A stretch of DNA of 64,000 nt, taken from Acidobacteria bacterium AB60 (GTDB lineage Bacteria > Acidobacteriota > Terriglobia > Terriglobales > Acidobacteriaceae). Below the pieces are notes generated by a model that ran no database searches, was not told the origin of the DNA, and worked only from the letters and a program-made list of their open reading frames with translations. This document shows, in pieces, positions 44,987-53,472 of the stretch. Numbering within the stretch: the first letter of the stretch is position 1; every line of letters starts with the position of its first letter. Made by a program: the position numbers and the translations under genes. Location: NCBI GenBank assembly GCA_008682415.1, contig VANK01000001.1, positions 1,054,001-1,118,000 of the forward strand. Reading direction: 5' to 3'.

Positions 44987-45559
44987 ATGGATACCATCTC
45001 GCTCGATTCCACACGCTCGTTGCGCAACCTCTACTTCGTCCGCACCGTATTTCAGGTGGCCTGGGCGGCAGGCGTCCTCACTACAGCGATGAAGCAGCCG
45101 ATGCTCACCGCCGTACTTTTTCTCCTCTATCCGCTCTGGGACGTCGCCTGCACGGTGTACGACCTCAACACTTTCAGCAAGTCAGGATCATCGCGCACTT
45201 CGCAGATCATCAATGCAGTGCTCGGAGTGGCAGCTACCATCGGCATCGGCCTGACGGTTTTCCACACTCCGATCTATGCAGTCGCCATCTTCGGCGTATG
45301 GGCCTTCGGCGCAGGTGTCCTTCAGCTCATCGCCGGCCTCATTCGACGTAAGGAGCTCGGTGGCGGTCAGTGGAGCATAATCTTGAGCGGTGCTCAGTCA
45401 GCCCTGGCCGGAATCTTCTTCATCGTGCTCGGCCTGCACGATAAAAAACACATCGGCGATGTCGGCGGATATGCCATCTTCGGAGCGTTCTACTTCCTCA
45501 TCGGCGGCATTTTCCTCAGCCGCAAGCTTTCGAAGTCCGTAATCATCGAAGCGGCCTGA
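44987..45559 (+). CDS. DUF308/HdeD-like membrane protein
   Basis: The 190-residue protein has about six hydrophobic helices (for example MLTAVLFLLYPLWDVACTVY, IYAVAIFGVWAFGAGVLQLI, GYAIFGAFYFLIGGIFLSRK), the DUF308/HdeD-like layout. HdeD-type proteins are linked to acid resistance in enterobacteria, but the function here is unknown. It follows the TetR gene by 77 bases, with a matching operator-like sequence directly before it, so TetR regulation is likely. Confidence 0.85.
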   Translation: MDTISLDSTRSLRNLYFVRTVFQVAWAAGVLTTAMKQPMLTAVLFLLYPLWDVACTVYDLNTFSKSGSSRTSQIINAVLGVAATIGIGLTVFHTPIYAVAIFGVWAFGAGVLQLIAGLIRRKELGGGQWSIILSGAQSALAGIFFIVLGLHDKKHIGDVGGYAIFGAFYFLIGGIFLSRKLSKSVIIEAA

Positions 45560-45711
45560 GAATTCGTTGGACGGTGGGAGCGTGAGCTATTTGCAAGCGC
45601 GCCCGATCGCAGCGGAGCGAGCATGCGAAATCACTCCATCGAGGCGCGGCAGCATCATGCCGCTGGCCTTGTGGGCCGGCGCTCTCCTCGAACCTGCAAG
45701 CTGAACGGTTC

Positions 45712-47898
45712 TCAGGGTATGCTCAGGTGCGTGTCGCCAGGGATAATGTCTCGTTCGAGAGACACAGAAGGAAGCGCACCGCTGGTCCTGGCCTGGTTCC
45801 ATTGGAGATGAAACCTCGGACCTTGATTCTGCAAATCCAAAGTGAAATGCCCGTTGTCTGAACGCCACTGGAGGGACACGATGCTGTTTCCAACGCGGGC
45901 ATGTTCCACCTGAAAGAAGTGCCAGGAAGAAGGGACTTGTGGCTGGAGACGCAGCACGTTCTTCCGTCCATCGGAATCCAGGCCCAACATGCCGTGGATT
46001 GTTGCGGAAATAAAGGCGGATGAGGACCAGGTCTGCTCCGGCACCGATTCGCGTTGCGGGGTGAAGAAACTACCGGACATCACCTCGTGCATGTGACCGA
46101 GCGAATCAATCTGTTCCCAAGGCACGAGGCTTTGCCACAAAGCGTTCGCAGCCTCTGGCCGGCGCGCCTGCCACATGATCTCGGCCGCTGCTGCGGTACT
46201 GAAGGCCCACACGCTGCCTTTCGCATACCCGGCAGGATCGTAATCCGGAGCGGTAGTTGGTTTGCTGCGCAATCCCCACGCAGTCAGGTAAGCCGGGGTT
46301 GTCAGCATGTCCAGAGTCGCGGCTGTTTCTTCCGGAGTCGCCGCGCCGGAGGCAATTGCCGCGAGATCCGCTGCGGAGGTCCTCTCTGTCGCTTTCCCAG
46401 AGCGCGTGAACCCGCTGATCCAACACCGCGCAGAGGAGTCCCAATATCGCGATCGGATGCTGGATCGCGCCCGAAGGCTCGCGGATTCCGCCTGCCGGCT
46501 CAACTCCTCATCGTGCATCGAAGCAGCCAGTTCAGACATGGCATGCGCTGCATTCACCCACGACGCGGAGAGCGTCAGTTCGTCTGTAAGGCGATCCTGC
46601 TCGTTGCCGCTTATCTTGTCCGCCGGTACGCGCGGCAGACCGTCGCTCTCATCCAGGGTGGAAACGCAGTATCGATATGCTTTCAAGGTTGCAGGCCAGT
46701 GCTGGGCGAGAAAGCCGTGATCCCCGCTGATCCGATCGTATTCAGCAAGTTCGGTCAAAAAATCAAAAGTTATGTCGACGTGGACATACATGTAGGGATA
46801 GTCCCTAGCCCAGTTCAGAAAGCCTGCACTCTGAGAAATCTCGTGCCACATCATGCCGTTCTCCGGCTTCTGATATCGATAAAGAAAGGCGAGTTCCTCA
46901 GCGGCTCGCTTGTAGTTGCCCTCATGCAGCAACGCCTCGGTCGCTAACAGGCCATCTCCAGCAAAGTACCAGGCGTACTGTGGACGGCGTGACGTGTGCG
47001 ATGGTCCATAGCCAGCCACCATAGCGCAGCCGAGCCGCGCATTGCATGTCCACGCCTGCTCCAGCGCTATCTGTGCCCACTTGATCGCGCGATTTGCCTC
47101 AGCGTCCGGAGTGGTGACTTTTACGATATCGGAGGAGTTATAGCGCTTCGCGTCGTCAACTCCAGCATCTTCGGCCGCACGCAGCAAAGAAGCTGTCGCC
47201 CCATGCACGTCATCCTCCTGTTCAGTTTGCCCAGCCAACACCAGAGTCGCGCATCCGCCCGCAGTACATGGCTCCGGTTGGAGCGTGAGACTCGTGGTGC
47301 GACTGAAATTGCTTCCGCGGCGATCATTATTCAACTCACTGTGTTCAGCTGCCTGAGGTGACGAGATGAGAGCTCTGAATTGATGCGCAGGCTCGCTCAA
47401 AAGAAAGCCCCGCGCTTCCTGATCCCACGATGTCTCCTGACCACCGATCCCGGCCGGCCACATCAGATTGAGCGACGGGTGAAACTCAACTTCGATCCGG
47501 AGATCCGTGCGACCCTCCACCAAAAAGCGAACGACAACACCGGGGTCCTTGGCATGGGTTGTAATACGTTCTCGCACGACGAAGTCGGGCGCAGTGTAGA
47601 TACGAGTAACTGCAAGGGGATCGACTTCAACCGATGTGAGCATTCCGATTGCGGAAACAGGCGGCGCTTGCGGCAACAAGAACCGGAGTTGATAGCCCGA
47701 TACGAGTTGTAAAGGAAAAGTCCAGAATTCGAAACCGTCTTCGAAGTACCCACCAGCAAAGGCACGAATCCCGTGCGCGGAGATATACCTGTTTGGCTGC
47801 GCCAGTTTCGTTGACCAAACAGGGAGGTCCGGTGCAGGCTTTGGCCCAGCCGGGTCGGCTGAGCGGTATATCGCCGCAGTCGAGGGCAAATATGACAA
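45712..47898 (-). CDS. Six-hairpin glycosidase-like protein
   Basis: The 728-residue protein has an N-terminal beta-sandwich-like part and a large alpha-helical domain with the pattern of (alpha/alpha)6 glycosidases: RPQYAWYFAGDGLLATEALL, YRYQKPENGMMWHEISQSAG, DYPYMYVHVDITFDFLTELA and WSSSAFISATIHGMLGLDSD. The Trp/Asp/Glu-rich sites fit a glucoamylase, trehalase or amylo-alpha-1,6-glucosidase-type hydrolase, but the exact family and substrate are not certain. No signal peptide is visible; the first codon used here may be too far in, or the gene has lost its 5' end. It is convergent with DUF308 and divergent from a dienelactone hydrolase. Confidence 0.8.
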   Translation of the reverse strand: MSYLPSTAAIYRSADPAGPKPAPDLPVWSTKLAQPNRYISAHGIRAFAGGYFEDGFEFWTFPLQLVSGYQLRFLLPQAPPVSAIGMLTSVEVDPLAVTRIYTAPDFVVRERITTHAKDPGVVVRFLVEGRTDLRIEVEFHPSLNLMWPAGIGGQETSWDQEARGFLLSEPAHQFRALISSPQAAEHSELNNDRRGSNFSRTTSLTLQPEPCTAGGCATLVLAGQTEQEDDVHGATASLLRAAEDAGVDDAKRYNSSDIVKVTTPDAEANRAIKWAQIALEQAWTCNARLGCAMVAGYGPSHTSRRPQYAWYFAGDGLLATEALLHEGNYKRAAEELAFLYRYQKPENGMMWHEISQSAGFLNWARDYPYMYVHVDITFDFLTELAEYDRISGDHGFLAQHWPATLKAYRYCVSTLDESDGLPRVPADKISGNEQDRLTDELTLSASWVNAAHAMSELAASMHDEELSRQAESASLRARSSIRSRYWDSSARCWISGFTRSGKATERTSAADLAAIASGAATPEETAATLDMLTTPAYLTAWGLRSKPTTAPDYDPAGYAKGSVWAFSTAAAAEIMWQARRPEAANALWQSLVPWEQIDSLGHMHEVMSGSFFTPQRESVPEQTWSSSAFISATIHGMLGLDSDGRKNVLRLQPQVPSSWHFFQVEHARVGNSIVSLQWRSDNGHFTLDLQNQGPRFHLQWNQARTSGALPSVSLERDIIPGDTHLSIP

Positions 47899-47956
47899 TC
47901 AGTCAGACTGACGAATTGCGTAGGGGTGCCGGTTCGTACACGGGAGGGGGTTCGCG

Positions 47957-48706
47957 TTGATTGAGACGGGGATCGGAATTCGCACACCGGACGGCACTTC
48001 CGAGGGATTGCTTTACCTCCCGGAAGAGCACGGAAGTTGGCCCGGGATTCTCTTTCTCACGGATATCATCGGGATTCGCGCCTCACAACGGGCCATGGCA
48101 GCAAGGATCTGTTCAGAGGGCTACGTTGTGCTCATGCCCAATTTGTACTACCGCGCCGGGAAACCGCCGCTCTTCGAAAAAGGAACGAAGATGGGCGATG
48201 AGAAATTCACCAGGCGCATGGGAGAGATCCTTTCTCAGATGACACCGGACGCCATTGACCAGGATAACTGCAGCTATGTCGACTATTTCTGTCAACAAGC
48301 CTCGGTAATGGAGGTACCTTTTGGGGCCCTTGGTCTGTGTGTGTCGGGTTCGACGGTATTGCGGATGGCAGCAGCGCGACCGGATCAGATCGGAGCAGGG
48401 GCTTCATTCCACGGAGGCCGGCTATACACGGATGCGCCAACCAGCCCTCATCGTCTGCTGCCTCGCATCAAGGCCCGTCTCTATTTTGGGCATGCCGTCA
48501 ATGACAGAAGCATGCCGCCAGCCGCGATCGACAATCTCAACCGCTCCCTCCAATCCTGGGGTGGCAAGTACGAGAGCGAAGTCTACGAGGGCGCGCATCA
48601 CGGATGGACGGTAGTCGACAGCCCCGCATTCAATCCACCACAAGCGGAGCGTGCATTCAGAGTGTTGAGGCGCCTGTTTGCTGAAGCGTTGGTGCAAGCG
48701 AGATGA
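47957..48706 (+). CDS. Dienelactone hydrolase family protein 1
   Basis: The 249-residue alpha/beta hydrolase has EEHGSWPGILFLTDIIGIRA (oxyanion region), the nucleophile elbow LGLCVSGSTV with Cys as expected for dienelactone hydrolases, an Asp in GHAVNDRSMPP and His in EGAHHGWTVVD. The start is TTG at 47957 after GGGAGGGGG. The substrate is unknown. A second member of this family is encoded at 50940-51728. Confidence 0.88.
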   Translation: MIETGIGIRTPDGTSEGLLYLPEEHGSWPGILFLTDIIGIRASQRAMAARICSEGYVVLMPNLYYRAGKPPLFEKGTKMGDEKFTRRMGEILSQMTPDAIDQDNCSYVDYFCQQASVMEVPFGALGLCVSGSTVLRMAAARPDQIGAGASFHGGRLYTDAPTSPHRLLPRIKARLYFGHAVNDRSMPPAAIDNLNRSLQSWGGKYESEVYEGAHHGWTVVDSPAFNPPQAERAFRVLRRLFAEALVQAR

Positions 48707-49776
48707 TTCACCATGCTGGGAAGTCGAAGCCAGGTTGCGGGCAACGATAGGAGCGAGATATTCCATCGTGAAAGAGGACACCGTGCTTTGGGGTGTGAGA
48801 GACGGCAAAGCTGGTGGCTAGATGATCCAATGCGTGCGCATTGCGCGACCGATAAAGATCTCTCTTTCGCGGCGCGGACCATCGCCGCCGCGAAACCCGC
48901 ACAAAGTTCATTGAAATCAAAGGAGAGGTTCGGGGTGGAGGAAAAAAATCGCGACGGTACCGCTGAGAGATTGCCCCCCTCATGGACTGTGCTCGCTCAG
49001 CTCAGCTCGAAGGAGACTCGGTTGCAAGGCTCAACTTGATCGATACATCCCGCCCCACGAGTTGTTGGGGCTGGAGAGGACTTTCGAAGTTCGTCAACGA
49101 GCGCAACAGAACAATCATCCACGGAGATTCTGCTATGCCATCTGGAGTGGGCATGAAGGGAATGCGCCCAGAAGAGTCGAGCATCTGTCGAGTAGTTGCG
49201 AGACAGAGAATCATTATTCCCCGCGACGAACTGAGTTGCGCCGAGACGTCAAGTATCAGTATTCCTGGTTGGGAAGCCCCACTTTTGGCAGCTGTCTTCT
49301 CCCGGAAATTGCAGGCGGGAGCCGCGATGGGAGCAACGCGTTTCCGCGAGAGCCGACGTCTGCTGAACTCCCCGTGCCGGCGTCAGGCTCCAAGCCGAAC
49401 GCCCCTTCGTCCAGTTGCTCCAGCCGGTATTGTGCCGACCGGAACGCTTTGACGCCATTGCCTACATTGGGGTGACGGTCTGGCGAAATGGCCAGCTTGA
49501 ACTGGTCCAGGCGAGAACCATAAAGCTGGTACTTCAAACCGAAGCGCCTGTCTTACTGTTTTATTGTGGGCTGGATTTGCATCTCTACGCGGCCTGCTTT
49601 TATCTCCGCAAGTGAGGCGGGCACCACGGGGAATACGTCGCGTTCGATTTTGTGGACCTAAAGTTCATCCAGCCTTGGATGGGTCGGTTCCAAGCGTGAT
49701 GGCGAGTGGTCACTGTGAGAGCAAAAGCAGATCTAACAATGTTTCCCTTTGGATGCGAATCGAAGGGGTACAGGCG
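48707..49776. other. Intergenic region with degraded sequence
   Basis: About 1.1 kb. Several overlapping short frames occur on both strands (for example 49256-49537 minus), but none has a recognisable domain. No RNA gene or strong terminator was seen. Confidence 0.45.
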
Positions 49777-50358
49777 ATGACCGTGAATAGAAGAGGGTTT
49801 CTTCAGCGATCTGCGGCGATTGCTGTCGCAATCAGTCAGGGAATACAGGCCCCGACCATTAGCAGTGAGGTCCCGGCCGAGGCTGATTCTTCGGGCAATG
49901 GTCGCAGGGACTTTGATTTTTTTATTGGTCGCTGGCGCGTAAGTGCCAAGAGGCTGCAACGCCATCTTATCGGCGAGCAAACTTGGGAACCCGTATCAGG
50001 AGAGACCCGCGTTCTTTCGATCCTTGACGGGGCCGGCAACCTTGATCAGGATCAGTTTCGATGGGCGGGTCAGGTCTATGTTGGTGGGATGCTGCGCCTT
50101 TACGATGCTAGGAGAGACATGTGGACCACCTATGGGTTGGATCGTGATCAAGGAGTGGTCCAGGCGCCGCAAACCGGCCGTTTCATGGGAGGACGCGGTG
50201 AGTTTTTCGGGGATGACCAAGAAGATGGGCACCCGATTCGTGTGCGTCATCTATATTTCAACCTCTCGCCTCGTTCATGCCGATGGGAGCAGGCATTCTC
50301 GGTTGACGGGGAAAAGAGCTGGGTAACGAACTGGATCATCGATTTTAGGCGCGTGTAA
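49777..50358 (+). CDS. Tat-exported DUF1579-like protein (paralogue)
   Basis: The 193-residue protein starts MTVNRRGFLQRSAAIAVAIS, a twin-arginine-type signal, followed by DFDFFIGRWRVSAKRLQ, VGGMLRLYDARRDMWTTYGL and WEQAFSVDGEKSWVTNWIID. The landmarks match the protein at 13536-14147 (DFDFDLGVWR; YSADGGQTWEVNF), so the two are paralogues. The function is unknown. ATG at 49777 is chosen because it begins the signal sequence. Confidence 0.8.
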   Translation: MTVNRRGFLQRSAAIAVAISQGIQAPTISSEVPAEADSSGNGRRDFDFFIGRWRVSAKRLQRHLIGEQTWEPVSGETRVLSILDGAGNLDQDQFRWAGQVYVGGMLRLYDARRDMWTTYGLDRDQGVVQAPQTGRFMGGRGEFFGDDQEDGHPIRVRHLYFNLSPRSCRWEQAFSVDGEKSWVTNWIIDFRRV

Positions 50359-50939
50359 TCGATGATCCAGAGCGAATAGAGGAAATACGGCGGCCGCAGT
50401 CAGCCACTCTGGCATATCGTCCTTGCCGGCTAGGCCATTGAAGGAGTGGAAACGGGCCGGGCCCACCTTGGCGCCCCTAGATACAACAGGAAAGCTATGA
50501 AGTAGCCGTCGAAGAAAAGATAGACCACAGTGCTAGAGGCGAAAGTACCCGCCCCCGTCAGGCCAAATGCGCCAGGACCGGCGGTCAGAGCCCATCTTCC
50601 GCGACTTAGCCGTCTCCAGATCTTCTAAGATTTGCCGTTGCACGTCTGTATCGGGGTTTGCTGGATGTATCTCATCCGGCAGCGTTTAGTGATAACATTA
50701 CGTGGGTTTGACATCGGACGGACGGTCAGCTGGGTACGTGGCCGCCTAAACAACAATGGGATAAGCAATTCGACCCACTGCGGAGAGGCTCCCCATCGGG
50801 ACCAGTACACGATGTCGACTACCGTCAATTTTCGGTGGGCCAGCTCCGGCACTATCCAGTTATGCCAGGTGCCTTGGCGAACCCACTTCGACCGTAGTCT
50901 GCCTTCGAGATTCCTTCTTAAGCGCAGAAAGGACAATTC
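50359..50939. other. Intergenic region between convergent genes
   Basis: About 580 bases. A minus-strand stretch near 50430-50620 reads as a short hydrophobic peptide without a start codon, probably a remnant. Nothing else is recognised. Confidence 0.45.
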
Positions 50940-51728
50940 CTATTGACCTGAAGGCGGGTGTGAGTCGGATCGATCGCCCTGGCCGAGTCGTCGGTGGAAG
51001 AAATCGAGGGTGATGCGATAAAGCTGGAGGGCGAGCTCGGGATCGTAGCGATATCCTTCATCGCGCATGAAAGCGTGCGCGCCGTTAACTTCGTGCCAAC
51101 TGTATCGGAGACCCTGCGCGACGCTTAGCTCGTCGAGGCGTGCGAGGATCTTGCGGCGGCCCTCGAGCGGGATGTGCGGGTCCTGGCGGCCCCAGATCAT
51201 GAGGAGCTCACCCTTGATTTGGGCGGCGCGAGCGAGGGAATCGTCACTTTTACCCTTCCCGAGAGAACCCTGCGCGATATCTGTGGCATAAAAGCACGCG
51301 GCGCCGGAGACATCAGGTTGCATCGCTGTGCGGAAGGCGAGGTGGCCGCCCAGGCAGATCCCCATGGAGCCGAGTTTGCCGGTGCAGTCCGGGCGCGAAA
51401 CAAGGTGGTCAAGCGCGGCCCGCGAATGGGCATCATAACTGGCGAGTTCTTTTGCGTATTTGAGCTCGTTGCCGCGGTCAGAACCGGCTTGGTCGTACGC
51501 GAGGACTGTCCCGGGCGCCTCGAATTCGTGGTAGACCTCCGGGATGGCGACGATATAGCCGTGACCAGCGAGCATGGCCGCGGTACGACGGATCGGGCCA
51601 GTGAACTGGAAGATCTCGGTCCAGAAAACGATGCCCGGGTATTTGCCAGGCGCAACCGGGCGCGTGATGTGAGTCCGCATGGGACCGTAGGGAGTCGTCA
51701 GGTCGACGAATTCTTCGGTAATCAACAT
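50940..51728 (-). CDS. Dienelactone hydrolase family protein 2
   Basis: The 262-residue alpha/beta hydrolase has PGKYPGIVFWTEIFQFTGPI, the nucleophile elbow MGICLGGHLAF with Cys, an Asp in WGRQDPHIPLEG and His in EVNGAHAFMRDEG. It matches the DlhH-like dienelactone hydrolases. It is divergent from the DNA ligase gene with 81 bases between starts. The substrate is unknown. Confidence 0.9.
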   Translation of the reverse strand: MLITEEFVDLTTPYGPMRTHITRPVAPGKYPGIVFWTEIFQFTGPIRRTAAMLAGHGYIVAIPEVYHEFEAPGTVLAYDQAGSDRGNELKYAKELASYDAHSRAALDHLVSRPDCTGKLGSMGICLGGHLAFRTAMQPDVSGAACFYATDIAQGSLGKGKSDDSLARAAQIKGELLMIWGRQDPHIPLEGRRKILARLDELSVAQGLRYSWHEVNGAHAFMRDEGYRYDPELALQLYRITLDFFHRRLGQGDRSDSHPPSGQ

Positions 51729-51809
51729 AATGTGGCTCCTCTACCATAGCTGGCCGGTCCTTTGCGCGGCCTTGAAGGAAATCGGACAGCTACGGTTAGG
51801 ATTTCAACA

Positions 51810-52772
51810 ATGCCGAGCACGAGCAAAACCAGTATCCCATTCACGCCGCCTATGGAATGCCTGGCGGGCGGGAGAATTCCCGAAGGCGATATCTGGATAT
51901 ACGAGCTCAAATTGGACGGCTATCGGGCTCAGGCGATCCAGGATCGGAATGGCATCCGGATTCTCTCTCGGAATGGGAAGGACCTCACCAAAAAATTCCC
52001 CTTTGTAAGCCGTGACCTATCAGAAGCAATCGGTCCTGACACGGCAATCGACGGAGAGTTGGTGGCCTTCGACGAAAAAGGGCAATTGAGTTTCAATGCT
52101 TTGCAGAACGCGGGCTCTGGAACCCATGTCGTTTTCTTCGCTTTCGACGTTCTCGTAAGCCAAGGCACGGACGTAAAGGTGCTAGCGTTGCGGGATAGAA
52201 AGAACCTTCTCGAAGCGATCCTCAAAACTTGCCATCGCGTACAGCTTTCCGCGCAGTTCTGCGGCCGATTGTCGAGGTTCCTCAAAGGCGTCAAGCAGAT
52301 CGGTGGAGAGGGCGTCGTTGCCAAACGGCTCGACAGCCGCTATGAACCAGGTCGAAGGAGCGGATCCTGGGCGAAGATGCGGATCAACATCGGCCAGGAA
52401 TTTGTGATCGGAGGGTTCACTCCCGGCAGTAACGGAATCGACGCACTGGTTGTGGGCTACTATGAGGGGCGCAAGCTGATCTACGCTGCGCGCGCTAAAG
52501 CCGGTCTAGTGCCCGCGTCGCGCCGAGAACTTTACGAGAAGTTGAAGCCGCTTACCATGCAGACCTGCCCATTCGTCAATCTCCCAGAGGCGACGCCAGG
52601 TCGATGGGGACAGGGCCTTACGGCTGCCAAAATGAGCGAGTGTGTTTGGGTGAAACCTAGGCTCGTCGCAAACTTCGAGTTCTTGCAGTGGACTGACTCA
52701 AATCACGTTCGCCACATAAAGTTTATCGGTCTGCGCACAGATAAAGACCCTCTCTCCGTGGTCCGGGAATGA
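51810..52772 (+). CDS. ATP-dependent DNA ligase, stand-alone LigD-type ligase domain
   Basis: The 320-residue protein is a minimal ATP-dependent DNA ligase. Motif I is ELKLDGYRA (adenylated Lys34), followed by IDGELVAFDEKG (motif III), FFAFDVLV (IIIa), GGEGVVAKRLDSRYEPGRRS (motif IV region), WAKMRI (motif V) and a C-terminal OB domain ending KFIGLRTDKDP. It lacks the polymerase and phosphoesterase domains of full LigD and no Ku gene is adjacent. It may act in DNA repair. ATG at 51810 begins at the conserved domain; longer upstream frames lack support. Confidence 0.9.
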   Translation: MPSTSKTSIPFTPPMECLAGGRIPEGDIWIYELKLDGYRAQAIQDRNGIRILSRNGKDLTKKFPFVSRDLSEAIGPDTAIDGELVAFDEKGQLSFNALQNAGSGTHVVFFAFDVLVSQGTDVKVLALRDRKNLLEAILKTCHRVQLSAQFCGRLSRFLKGVKQIGGEGVVAKRLDSRYEPGRRSGSWAKMRINIGQEFVIGGFTPGSNGIDALVVGYYEGRKLIYAARAKAGLVPASRRELYEKLKPLTMQTCPFVNLPEATPGRWGQGLTAAKMSECVWVKPRLVANFEFLQWTDSNHVRHIKFIGLRTDKDPLSVVRE

Positions 52773-52850
52773 GTTCCTCACCCCAATCAATCCCGAATTG
52801 CTCAGGGTGCCGGACCAATCAATTCAACGCACCGTGAGCGGATAGTAATA

Positions 52851-53190
52851 CTAGGGGCGGTCCCCTTCAATCGTTATCGGGAGATAGTGCCTCCCCTGGG
52901 GTAGATTGTGGAGATCGAGGGTCACAGTCACATCGGTATGGAATCCGTCGACGTTTGCCATTCCCTTTCCCTCAGCTTTTGCGGGACTTCCATCCTTGTC
53001 CATTGTGACTGAGACAACGCATTTGCCCCCTGGGCTGAAATGAGGCAGGAGAATGTGCCCGGCGACGACGCGCCTGGGCAGGGCTACGGGCCGGACCGTC
53101 GAGTTCTCGCCGCCACGGGTGTCCGATGTTGGAGCATACGGGAGCTTCCAGGCTGTGGCAGCTTCTCGTCTTCGACACGCGGCACGCCTG
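52851..53190 (-). pseudogene. 3' fragment of an exported beta-rich protein
   Basis: A minus-strand frame ends with FSPGGKCVVSVTMDKDGSPA, then DVTVTLDLHNLPQGRHYLPI and a TAG stop at 52851. The pattern fits the C-terminal domain of a secreted beta-sandwich protein. No start codon with ribosome site is found, and the frame dissolves upstream of about 53190, so it is probably a remnant. Confidence 0.4.
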
Positions 53191-53472
53191 AGCGTCTATT
53201 CGCGAGATCGATTCTTTTCACGAACCTTACCGAATGGCTGCCTGGGCTCCGGCGGGAATTGAGGCGCGGAGCAGTTGAGGTCCGAAGTGCCCCCTTTCGA
53301 ATTGAGGTATCTTTTGATTGGAAGATCTAGCTTCTCAAATTGAGACCTCCAATATCGTGCGGCGTCATCGAAATCAGGAGGCAGTACTATTTACTGCGGA
53401 TAAATTCCTAAGGTGCCCCTTCTGCGACGGTTCGACTCTGAGGTTGAAACTCATTGAGGAGAAGCCCTCCTG
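53191..53472. other. Region upstream of the RiPP regulator
   Basis: About 280 bases that should hold the promoter of the XRE/S24-like gene. No other feature is recognised. Confidence 0.4.

Noticed and set aside
48713..49560. Several open frames between a dienelactone hydrolase and the DUF1579-like gene
   Set aside because: Mutually overlapping, without domains or ribosome sites.
50430..50620. Hydrophobic minus-strand peptide (ALTAGPGAFGLTGAG and following) resembling phage tail repeat motifs
   Set aside because: Only one repeat-like unit, no start codon and no other phage gene nearby.
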